64,000 nucleotides of DNA from Bolinopsis microptera (Eukaryota > Ctenophora > Tentaculata > Lobata > Bolinopsidae), in contig NC_087072.1 of the NCBI RefSeq assembly GCF_026151205.1, positions 16,073,669 through 16,137,668 of the forward strand, read 5' to 3'. The position numbers and the translations under genes were made by a program. Below the pieces are notes generated by a model. That model searched no databases, was not told the DNA's origin, and saw only the letters and a program-made list of their open reading frames with translations. Shown in pieces: positions 56,201-64,000 of the stretch. The number at the start of each line of letters is the position of its first letter. Positions within the stretch are counted from its first letter, which is position 1.

Positions 56201-58342
56201 TGTGTTACAGTTTTGAATTATACTTCGGCTTACCTAGCTGTTATCCTAATTGCATTATCATCGGTACATAACATAAATAAACTACTGGTAAGTTTAAATA
56301 CCAAGTGCAAACGTGTTCAGTCAATCGACCCACTGAACAAATATAGAATTTCCAAGATCCTATTATTCTTTGGCCATATATTAATACGGCACGATCGATT
56401 GTTAGATGGTTAAACGACTATACAATTCTAAAACTATGAGCTAGCACTTTAATCTAAAAATACACTTTTTATATTACTCCTGATTTTTACATTTCACGTA
56501 AAACATTGTCGCCACAGGTTGATCATGGACACTAACAGCTTAATTTGAGATAAATGACTATGAGTTTCTCTAAAGTTAACTCTAAAGTTGTGTAATCCAG
56601 TCATTTATGGACATTTATGGAAATGAACCTGCAAATGTTCAGATACTCACGAAACTTTGCACAGACCTTCCCGAAGGTATGAATAAACGATTTTCGTTTG
56701 GAGACATTTGTTTGACAGTGGAGAAAACCCAGGAGGACCACGCCCATATTGACCCAATAACGTAACCGACCCCTTGCTTCTGAAGGTCGTAGATACTTCA
56801 AAATAGGCTTAAACGAAGCCACATATGCATGTTTATATAGGAGTTATCGAGCAACACATGGCCTAAAATCCTTACTTTTCGAGAAATTCGCCAAAAACCA
56901 TTTTGGGCGTGGTGCTGAGCCCATTTTCGATAGGATCGTGATAGAGTCTTTAGACACTAGACAGGGTGCAAAAGAACCGCAATTAGCATATTAATATATG
57001 ACTTACGAACAAACATATGCCTTAAAGTGCTTACTTTTTCAGTTATTGGCGAAAAACTGATTTTCGGTTCCAGAAATCATGCAAAACTATGGGTATCTGG
57101 TAAATTGGGCTATGAAGGTTTTTGAATGTGTGCAAATTGTGCAGAATGGCCATGTTTATATACAACTTATGAAGCAACATGTACCCTAAATTACTTACTT
57201 TTCGAGTTATTCGGGGAAAAACATTGTATTATGTCCATTTTCTACCTGTAAAATACATTCTCACGAGCTCCTCTGCGCGCGCAAGGGACTTCGTGACGTC
57301 ATCGCCAAAATAATACAAACGCTATTTACACGCGTTAGAGAGCAGTTAGAGATTTAGGAATTTCGACTCGTTGCTTAGTTTGCTATTAATCACAATCTGT
57401 CAAAATATGAGTATAACTTTTTTTTCAGTTAACTGGTCCTTTAATGCCACAGAAATTATTTTCACGGACATAATTATTCACGCTAAGGTCTTCAGCGTGA
57501 AAGTAATGTTCGTGATAATTATGTCCGATAAGGTAAGCTACACATTGTTTTCTTTGCTAACATTAAAATTAAAAGATACGTGAAACACACAAATCATATC
57601 CACTTGTATTGATAGTACAAGGAAATACACAAATCATGTTTATTGTTGTATACACTGTACACTATACCTAGCTGTTCAAAGAGGAACACATTCCATTTCC
57701 GTGCATATATCCTTAAAGTGAAAATGAAATAAAAGCGTATTTCAAGAGGAATATATCATAGGGATTATAATAAGAAAACAACCTTATCGTAGTTACAATA
57801 AAGAGAGTGGTGTACCAATGTAAACTCACGTGAAACATTAAGACCTCTTTGACTGTTAGAGTTCCAATAAAGAAATCCTCCTGTTGGACGTACGCAGAGA
57901 GAAGGGATGTTGTGCGGCCCGTCAGTGGCTTTCCGTTCACTAGAATCGTACCTGAAAATTGTATATTATTCATCTTATTTTTTGATGTATTTAACGTACT
58001 TGGTGATAGTTACCAATTCAAAACTTATTTTAAAGCCTAAATCCGGAATTAAGATAACAGAAATGAGCAGTAAAACTGGTAACCATCACCATATTCAAAA
58101 TTTTACTAGTGAACGAGAGTAAGCAAGCAGTTTACGTGCTACATTGTCGCAACATTTGTGAACTGCTGTCTGTAACCTTGGTTATTATGCTTGTAAGTTA
58201 GAATATCTGGAGGTTTGATATTCAAATGCCTGGCCTGCCTGCCGTCTCATTTGGTGTAATTAACCGGCTATTTAAAACATTTCTAGGATTAAAGACCAGA
58301 CCTAAGTACTGTCTAATACCCTGTAATCCTGTAGTACCCACT

Positions 58343-58380
<38 letters not shown>

Positions 58381-59947
58381 TTTAGTAACACAGTCACGTA
58401 GGCAGGATTATCTGGCTATGTGGGTAGCTGTAGTAACACTGTTAGATATAATAGTGGTCAGTGGACCGCATCTAATACTCGAATTACAGTGTCTACGTAT
58501 ATACATATATATACATAATACATTAGTTAGCCTCAACAGTCAATGAAATACAACAATTGTCTTGAATCCCAACTTCTCTGATTTAACTTTGCAGACATTA
58601 AATATCCTAGTCACATTCGGCTCTTAACCTCGAGACAATTTCCTCTAGTCCATTTCAAGCTCTCTAAATTTGACACAAGTGAGCACTGAACCATACGTCA
58701 GTTAAGCACTACCCAGATCTAAAGAATGACGACATCAAAGAAATCTTGAAATATCATTAACATCTACCTGATTCATCAAGCTTGTGGTCGTTCTTCATAG
58801 CTAATGTGTTGAGGAGAGTCGTCTTGCCTGCACCACTGTGTGTTGCAATATTACTTAGAATTATGCCCAAATAGGTGACATAAAGGTCAATCGTTCATGA
58901 AATTACGATTAACAGAAAAAAGAGGTTTCAAGAGTATAATAAGTAACTAGTAACTACATAATATATAATATTATCACTATACATTAGTCCGTAAATTTAT
59001 TATTCGGGCCAAAGAAACATATTTATAACAGTCAATAATTTTAATAACCATAATCTCCCCCCCCCCCCCCCCCCCCCCCCCCCCCATAATATTACCGACT
59101 AAGGTAGTTAGTAGTTTCTAATTAAGTAATGTAAAGGGTGTCTCACCTTGCCCCCATGATTGCCATGAATGTTCCGGGCTTGCATAAACCAGAAACTGAA
59201 ATTATATTAAGTCATGTTTACTTTTCAACTTCAGGAAAAACATATATAACCCGTTGTCATGGTGACTAAAAGTTACAGGATTCAACACAATGGGCTAATC
59301 ATGGCTTTAAAGCTGCGCATATTGAATAATATTCAATATATATTAAGACGCAATGAAACTATCGGACTACGATGTATGGGGACTGCCACCCCATTACATT
59401 CTGTTATATACCTCCTTTAAGAATTTCTTTTTTAGTAATAGTGTCCTTGTTGGAGCGACAACAGGCAGGACCCTTCCCTGTGTCCACAGATAGAGACACT
59501 TTCACGTCCTCCCATGACAGAGTCACTTTGGAGTATGCACCAAATCTGTTAGTCTCATCATCTAACTGCAAATTGGAGTATTTTAATAAAACATTCAATC
59601 AAAAACAATTTGATTAAAGCAAATAGTAAATTAGAGTGCTTTTAGTTGGGAGGAAATGTTACAAATGAAGCATGCAATTAGATTGTGATCTAGAATCATC
59701 AATAATTTCTTGGCAAGCTTAAGATAAAGTATCATAAAGTTGAACTCTAAAGTTGAACTCTAAAGTTGAACTCTAAAGTTGAACTCTAAAGTTGAACTCT
59801 TTCACTTACTGCACTAAAATCAAGACTGTCACTGGATGTAACTGTTGCGTCAGGTACGTTACCACTGTTGGGGTCCACATCTTCCAAACTGAGACTGTTG
59901 TTAGCAGGTAAAACAATTACAGCAGCAGATTCGTCTTCATAACTCAT
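40339..59947 (-). CDS. ABCG-family half-transporter (White/ABCG1-like), 18 exons
   Basis: Exons, all phase-compatible: 59810-59947 (ATG), 59412-59565, 59147-59195, 58768-58835, 57830-57951, 54906-54977, 53553-53700, 53324-53444, 43964-44138, 43689-43801, 43088-43193, 42775-42906, 42547-42639, 42335-42392, 41999-42182, 41747-41844, 41465-41541, 40339-40467 (TAG). The spliced frame is 2037 nt, 678 aa, a normal half-transporter length. The ATPase domain precedes the membrane domain (ABCG order): Walker A GASGAGKT (112-119), Q-loop YVQQED (157-162), signature ISGGEKKR (222-229), Walker B LLFIDE (242-247), H-loop H279. Six hydrophobic segments follow from about residue 414, with a two-cysteine extracellular loop (CDKVPESLC) before the last helix and a short basic tail. 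All catalytic residues are present. It should work as a homo- or heterodimer exporting lipids or other hydrophobic substrates; substrate unknown. The intron between exons 8 and 9 contains an entire RdRP gene on the other strand. Confidence 0.95.
40530..40814. repeat. GC-rich foldback repeat in the last ABCG intron
   Basis: It carries paired direct copies (CATGTGGCCCGTCGC...GCGTAGTGTGGGCAG near 40671 and 40786) and inverted copies (CTAAACACACTGTGCC against GGCACAGTGTGTTTAG). A hairpin joins AAATCCGTGCCTCT and AGAGGCGCGGATTT near 40709-40741. It is much more GC-rich than its surroundings. Origin unknown. Confidence 0.6.
40823..41220. mobile_element. hAT-like MITE with 8-bp target duplication
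   Basis: GGGCAGAC occurs at 40815-40822 and 41221-41228 as an exact 8-bp direct repeat. The element ends are inverted: a G-run then GGCAATGACTAC on the left, GTAGTCATTGCC then a 33-base C-run on the right. Inside, TGGAGACTTTTGGGGACTAA recurs three times. An 8-bp duplication is characteristic of hAT transposons. It lies in the last ABCG intron. Confidence 0.8.
43350..43519. mobile_element. PIF/Harbinger-like MITE (GGGGTCGTTCACATATTACG family)
   Basis: Terminal GGGGTCGTTCACATATTACG and CGTAATATGTGAACGACCCC are perfect inverted repeats flanked by TAA on both sides. Two internal poly(C) runs are present. It lies in the ABCG intron between exons 10 and 11. Confidence 0.85.
44727..52611 (+). CDS. 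Eukaryotic RNA-dependent RNA polymerase (RNA-silencing type)
   Basis: Six exons with consistent phases: 44727-44789 (ATG), 44995-45072, 45244-45403, 46101-46297, 46615-46689 and a 5.7-kb last exon 46876-52611 (TAG). They encode about 2102 aa. Cellular RdRP landmarks are the DGVG-type block FSDGVG (554-559), [20 protein letters not shown], and the catalytic motif DLDGD (818-822, in [15 protein letters not shown]). This family (RDR, QDE-1, EGO-1/RRF-1) copies RNA to make dsRNA or secondary siRNAs; all three catalytic Asp are intact. After the polymerase region, about 900 residues follow: a charged middle part, then a Ser/Pro-rich, acidic, probably disordered tail from about residue 1800. This is longer than the roughly 1600-residue nematode members. 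The intron-poor final exon contrasts with the small 5' exons. The gene lies wholly inside an intron of the opposite-strand ABCG gene. Confidence 0.95.
53224..53229 (+). other. Candidate poly(A) signal of the RdRP gene
   Basis: AATAAA lies about 613 bp after the RdRP stop codon and about 95 bp before ABCG exon 8 on the opposite strand. No closer canonical signal was noticed. Confidence 0.35.
53870..54290. other. Locally GC-rich, CG- and GCGC-containing insert in ABCG intron
   Basis: Dense GCGC/ATGC motifs (GCGCGCGCCGCGCCATGCGC, CATCGCGCGCTGCAG) stand out in AT-rich intron DNA. I found no inverted ends and no ORF. It could be an old repeat of unknown type. Confidence 0.35.
55419..57446. mobile_element. 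~2-kb TTAA-flanked TIR element in ABCG intron
   Basis: TTAA-AGGACCAGTTAACTG at the left is mirrored by CAGTTAACTGGTCCT-TTAA at the right. Inverted similarity continues inward: GTGACGTCACGAAGTCCCT near 55572 against AGGGACTTCGTGACGTCA near 57284. The interior has three degenerate ~160-175-bp repeats starting near 56818, 56990 and 57146 (TTACTTTTCGAG core). The ORFs inside (56129-56413 +, 56601-56822 -) do not resemble a transposase, so it looks non-autonomous. TTAA targeting suggests a piggyBac-type source. Confidence 0.8.
57457..57533. mobile_element. Short foldback element, copy 2
   Basis: Nested inverted repeats CGGACATAATTATTCACG / CGTGATAATTATGTCCG with an inner CACGCT/AGCGTG stem, nearly identical to 35469-35551. 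It sits 10 bp beyond the right end of the 2-kb TTAA element. Confidence 0.7.
58346..58380. repeat. Poly(C) tract, ~35 bp
   Basis: A C homopolymer in an ABCG intron. Another of about 38 bp lies at 59056-59093, and further C/G runs of 15-33 bp are scattered through the window. Confidence 0.95.
59738..59800. repeat. (AAGTTGAACTCTA)n 13-bp repeat, five copies
   Basis: Five nearly identical 13-bp units lie immediately inside ABCG intron 1, ending about 4 bp from the GTAAGT donor at 59804-59809. Confidence 0.9.
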
Positions 59948-60221
59948 ACCTCATGGATAATGGATATAGTATTTTGTTCAATAATGCCACAAGTACATAT
60001 TTTGAAATTCCAAAGTTCACAAAAGCATATATTTCACCTTTTACATAAAAGATACCAAAAACATACACATTTCCAGGTACAAAAGTTAAAGTTATTTATA
60101 ACAAATAATGGAGCTTACTAAAACCAAAAAATTCAGTGTGAATTTAAATGGCATACAAAGAATACAAGTTTACCCATTGATAATTAAGAGCGTCAGACTT
60201 AGAACCTTTTTTTAAATGCAA

Positions 60222-60491
60222 CTACAGATGCTGGAAGCCCTCCCTATCACTGCAGGCAATTAATAATTTAGTAAGAGCTGTTATAAAGCTGTCATCTCCT
60301 GTTAACGACTTAAGCAGATTAGGATGATGGCCATCTGAGACAGTGCTTTTAAAATTATTAGGCTTTAATTGTTCCTTTTTAACATTATCAAACATAACAG
60401 CAATATCATATATACAATTGGTATCCTCAATATTTCTATCAGATACGGGTCGGAGTGGCTCACGGACAAACAGAACTAAAAGCACTTGCAA
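60222..60491 (-). mobile_element. Decayed LINE reverse-transcriptase fragment
   Basis: The 89-aa ORF resembles the start of the LINE RT domain, where families read roughly LKPNKSPGPDGI...LLK. Here it is EQLKPNNFKSTVSDGHHPNLLKS as a degraded version, followed by a helix-like ALTKLLIACSD. There is no catalytic motif. It lies just 5' of the ABCG start codon. Confidence 0.5.
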
Positions 60492-60640
60492 GTACCTCTA
60501 AGATAAGATAAGATTTAAAATTATGCCTCTCTGGGTATCTCATATACAAATATAATTACTTCAAAACTGTACAATTTACGTTTAATAAACTATTAAAATA
60601 TAAAAATTAAAAGAAGTAACTGAAAACTCTTGCTGTAAGG

Positions 60641-60740
60641 NNNNNNNNNNNNNNNNNNNNNNNNNNNNNNNNNNNNNNNNNNNNNNNNNNNNNNNNNNNN
60701 NNNNNNNNNNNNNNNNNNNNNNNNNNNNNNNNNNNNNNNN
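60641..60740. other. Assembly gap (100 N)
   Basis: Exactly 100 N bases, the usual placeholder for a scaffold join of unknown size. Confidence 0.99.
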
Positions 60741-61509
60741 TTTTCTTTTTTTTGATAATATTTTATTTTTTTTCAAAGTTTAATAATAATTTTGGGTTTT
60801 TAAAAAAGGGATTTAAAAAAATTGGGGAAAAAATTTTAAAAAGTTTCCCAAAAAAAGCCCCTTTATTTTCCCTTGCTTTTTTTATGTATTCTTTTTTTAT
60901 TTGTTTTTTCCCCCCCCTTTTAAAAATTTTTTAAAAATAAAATTTTTTATTTTTTTCCTGCTAAAGGGGCTCGCTTTTTTGGGGCAAAAGTTGTCATCTT
61001 TTTTGGGTAATTTTTTTTTGTCGGGAAGCGTGTTTAAAAATTTTTTTGAAATTTTTTCAATTTATTTTTTTATCGTTTTTTTTAATTTTTTTCCGTGCCC
61101 CTCCCCCCCATGATCAAAAAATTTACCTTTTTAAAAAATAATCAATTTTTTTTCGATTTAATTTTTTGGGGTTTTTTTTTTTTTTTTAAAAAAAAGTTTT
61201 TTTTGGATGTTTATTTTTTTACTAAACTCATTTTTTTACACCCCTTTATCTTGATTCTTGTTTCTTTTTACTTTTTTGGGGAAAAACTATATTTCTCCTT
61301 TTTTTTTTTTTGTTTTTTAAGTTTCTAATGTTTTAGAGGGGTTTTTTTCAAAAAGACTAAAAATCGTTTCCAAAGAGCAAAATTTGAATAGTTCAAAAAC
61401 CCGGGAAAACCGAAGAAAAATATTAAAAGGTTATTAATTGGGGGGGGAAAACAAAACTCCCTGTTTAACCCCAGAAAAAAAAAATATTGTGTAATAATCT
61501 TTTCCCTCT

Positions 61510-61828
61510 TTTAACAGATCATGGACATGTTTTTTTGTACGAAAAAAAGGTGCAAAAAAAACCCGGGAAACTTGTTTTTCACCCCGGGGCCCGGTAGAGA
61601 AAAAGTCAACCCAACCTCCCAAGGTACAAAAGGGTGGAAGGGAACCCTGAAGGGGGTGGGAGTGAAAAAGGGTTTCCCGGGAAATGGACCCAGACCCCCC
61701 ATGACCGTACAAGTAAACCCAAATTTTGGTTGTTTGGGGGGCCTTTTTCTCAAAAAAATCCCCCAAAAAATTTTCCACCGGCCCCCTCCCGTAAAATTTC
61801 GGAACATTTGAAAAAAAAGGTGGTAAGT
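61510..61828 (+). pseudogene. Possible exon damaged by homopolymer errors
   Basis: A TTTAACAG acceptor precedes, and a GGTAAGT donor follows, a ~310-bp more GC-rich block. Different frames carry plausible peptide pieces (for example KPKFWLFGGPFSQK). Frame changes coincide with homopolymers, so sequencing error is likelier than a true pseudogene. Family not recognised. Confidence 0.25.
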
Positions 61829-63187
61829 ACCGGGATCAGTCTTTTTAAAAACTTCCATGGCGAAAAAAAAAAAAATTTTTTTGAAAAACCTTTCGGTTTT
61901 TTAAATGTGGGCAATCACAAATGTGGGATAATTTTTCCCAGTTTTTTTTGCCCGTTTTTTTAAATTTTTTGGGTAAGGTTTTGGGCCCAAAAATTTCCAA
62001 AAATCCCTAGTTTTTCCCCCGAGGAAGTGCTTTTTTAAAAAGAGCTTTTCAAAAAAGTTGGGGGCTCCCAACATTTCCAAGACATTCCCATGACCCGGGG
62101 TTTTATTTGCAAAAGTTTTAAAAATCGGTTTCCAACGTGGGGCCGTTTTTTGGTCACGTGGGTTGAGATTTTTTTTGTTAAAAAATTTGTCATGTAGGTT
62201 TCCCAATTTTACGCTTTAAAATATGTGCCCCAAAAAACTTCTGCAGAAAATATCGTTAAATTTTGCCAACTCCCAACTTGTATGATATTTTTTCAGTAAT
62301 CTTTTGGGGTTGCAATATCTAATATCCTTTTTTTTTTTTTTTTTTAAGTTTTTAAGAAATAAATTGCGCCCCAAAAACGCCCAAAAAAAATGTTTTCGCT
62401 AAAATATAGAAGAAGAAGAATTATTTTTAAGTTTTTTTATATTTGTTTTAGTTTTTTTTTATGGTTGCTGTGATTTTTGTTAAATTAATTGATGTTTTAA
62501 AGATTTTTTAAAAGCTTTTGGACTTTTTTTTAAAAGCTTTTAGTTTTTTCTAAAATTTTTATTTCCCGATTTAAATTTCCTAACTCATTGAAATTTCCAA
62601 AAATTTTATAACAAAAACTAATTACTTTTCGAAAAAAAAAAACCCTGAAAATTTTTTGGGGGACCCCCAAAGTATTCAAAAGCGGTCTATGAAATATGGT
62701 AAAAAAAATAATTTTTCCCCCAAATTTTTTATTAAATTTTGCACCACTATATATGAAATAAACACTAACTACCCGTAATTTCACAAAAACAAAAAGACTA
62801 TCTGGGGCGTATAGGTGGAGGGAAGAGGGGGACCAAAGGGGCTGTTTTTCTATTTATTTAGCAGAAGGGAAAGGGGGGGGCCCCCTTTCAAACAGGGGAT
62901 TTTGTCAAGGGGTAAAACAACGCTTACCCTTTTTCTTTGGATATCCAACCTGTGATAAGAACTCCTTGTGGGAAAGGTTAAAATTAATTTTTACTTTGGG
63001 TGGGGATATTTTTGGTAAAAATTATTCGTCCAGAAAAAAATAAAACGGGTAAATGATTAGTTACTTAAGGAAAAAATTTTATCCCCGTTTTTTTCCCATT
63101 AAGAATAAAATTTTGGGGAAATATATTTTTTTCACTGCTATTCAGCAAACGTGTTTGATTTTTTAAATAACATATCTTTCCCCTCAG

Positions 63188-63426
63188 GTCAAAAATGTTC
63201 CACCTGGAAAAAATAGGTGAAGCTGGATTTACCCGCTCTTAAAGATGCTGAATCCAAAATGCCACCAAAAGAATACGATGATGAAAAACCTTTTAACCAC
63301 AAGGGTTATTTCCCAAAAAGCCCTGAAGCTATATATGCGATGGGGAAGAAAAATTTTTTTGATTTGGCATCCTTGGTTTACACTACCATCGCGGTAAATA
63401 AGTCCCCCTTGAAGACCCCGAGCTGA
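63188..63426 (+). CDS. Possible exon of an unrecognised gene
   Basis: A TTTCCCCTCAG acceptor ends at 63187. From 63217 a 69-codon frame reads as ordinary protein (VKLDLPALKDAESKMPPKEY ... HKGYFPKSPEAIYAMGKK), ending at TGA. An in-frame TAG at 63214 follows an A-run and could be a miscall. I could not place the family. The neighbouring sequence quality is poor. Confidence 0.35.
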
Positions 63427-64000
63427 AACGAATTAAGTTTGGGATTTTCAGAAGCAAGGGGAAAGCCCAACGACAATTCCCCCCATTTTGGAAGTAAAAT
63501 TTTCTATAAACCATACTTCCCCCAATAAGAGGTTTCCCAAATTACTTTTTCCAGAATTGAAAAGAAGTATAACTTGCATAATTTCCGTAATTTCCATATC
63601 GCCTATTTGGCGTTGGCCCCTTTAAATATGGTCAATATTAAATATGGATCATATTATGGGGTAATATTTGGAACTCCATTAAAAAAAGGATTAAAAATAT
63701 GGGACTAATAAAGTAAGTCCCCTCCTTTTCAATCCCGAAACACCGTGGGGAAGTTAACGGTCCTAAACAGGGGAGAAACACCTGTTACATACTAAATCCT
63801 AAAACCAAGTTTAACCTTAAGATGAAAAGGCCCGGGAAAGAAAGGCAAAAACCTGCCGCTTTAGAAAGAAAGCCCCCCAACCTCGGTGCTTCCCTTTTCT
63901 CTACTAAAGTCCAATAATGAAAGAAGTAACACCCACGTCAACTGTCTGGAGCTAAAAACCGTAAGACCAGGTACATTATATTTTTTCCAAACCAACAGCA

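Larger units (their letters stand above)
60741..64000. other. Low-quality, homopolymer-expanded sequence after the gap
   Basis: Runs of T, A, G and C of 4-12 bases dominate, unlike the rest of the window. ORFs are broken every few tens of bases and rich in Phe, Lys, Gly and Pro from homopolymers. This looks like uncorrected long-read sequence. Gene calls here are unreliable. Confidence 0.75.

Noticed and set aside
56129-56413. 94-aa hydrophobic ORF inside the 2-kb TTAA element
   Set aside because: No transposase DDE or zinc-ribbon features, and no splice or start context; probably chance.
61434-61858. Overlapping 96-115-aa ORFs on both strands
   Set aside because: Homopolymer-driven Phe/Lys/Gly/Pro composition in low-quality sequence; only a possible damaged exon is reported.

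Overview
The window is a piece of an AT-rich, intron-containing animal genome. Genes are split into many short exons with GT-AG introns of about 0.1 to 4 kb, introns are full of microsatellites, and short terminal-inverted-repeat (TIR) elements sit between and inside genes. The gene set is metazoan: a plexin-domain (PLXDC/TEM7-like) receptor, a PH plus Btk-motif protein, an ABCG half-transporter and a eukaryotic RNA-dependent RNA polymerase (RdRP). An RdRP gene excludes vertebrates and most insects and fits a cnidarian or another invertebrate that kept this family. I cannot name the species.

Layout. 1-932 is a TTAA-flanked TIR element with GC-rich hairpins. About 1970-5060 is a satellite-like array of ~155-bp monomers, each carrying a 14-bp box GTAAA-N4-GTCAC; orientation flips near 3740. 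6788-23916 (+) is the PLXDC-like receptor, 11 recognisable exons, 5' end not found. 26496-30699 (-) is a nine-exon PH/Btk-motif protein with a long disordered tail and no kinase or RasGAP domain, convergent with the receptor. 30710-37535 is intergenic: a LINE 3' remnant, a 36-bp perfect palindrome, a PIF/Harbinger-like MITE and a cluster of TTAA elements. 37536-38748 (-) is a small three-exon gene for a secreted 129-residue, 10-cysteine protein, with three ~101-bp tandem repeats upstream. 40339-59947 (-) is an 18-exon, 678-residue ABCG half-transporter.

The most striking arrangement is inside that transporter gene. A complete six-exon RdRP gene (44727-52611, +, about 2102 residues) lies on the opposite strand within the ~9.2-kb intron between transporter exons 8 and 9. 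Splice phases and the protein motif both join across that intron, so this is a real nested antisense gene. A ~2-kb TTAA-flanked TIR element occupies another intron of the same gene.

60641-60740 is a 100-N gap. Sequence after it is dominated by homopolymer runs and broken reading frames, which looks like unpolished long-read sequence; at most damaged exons can be seen there. All gene models were built by reading splice sites and frames by eye; no alignment or database search was possible.
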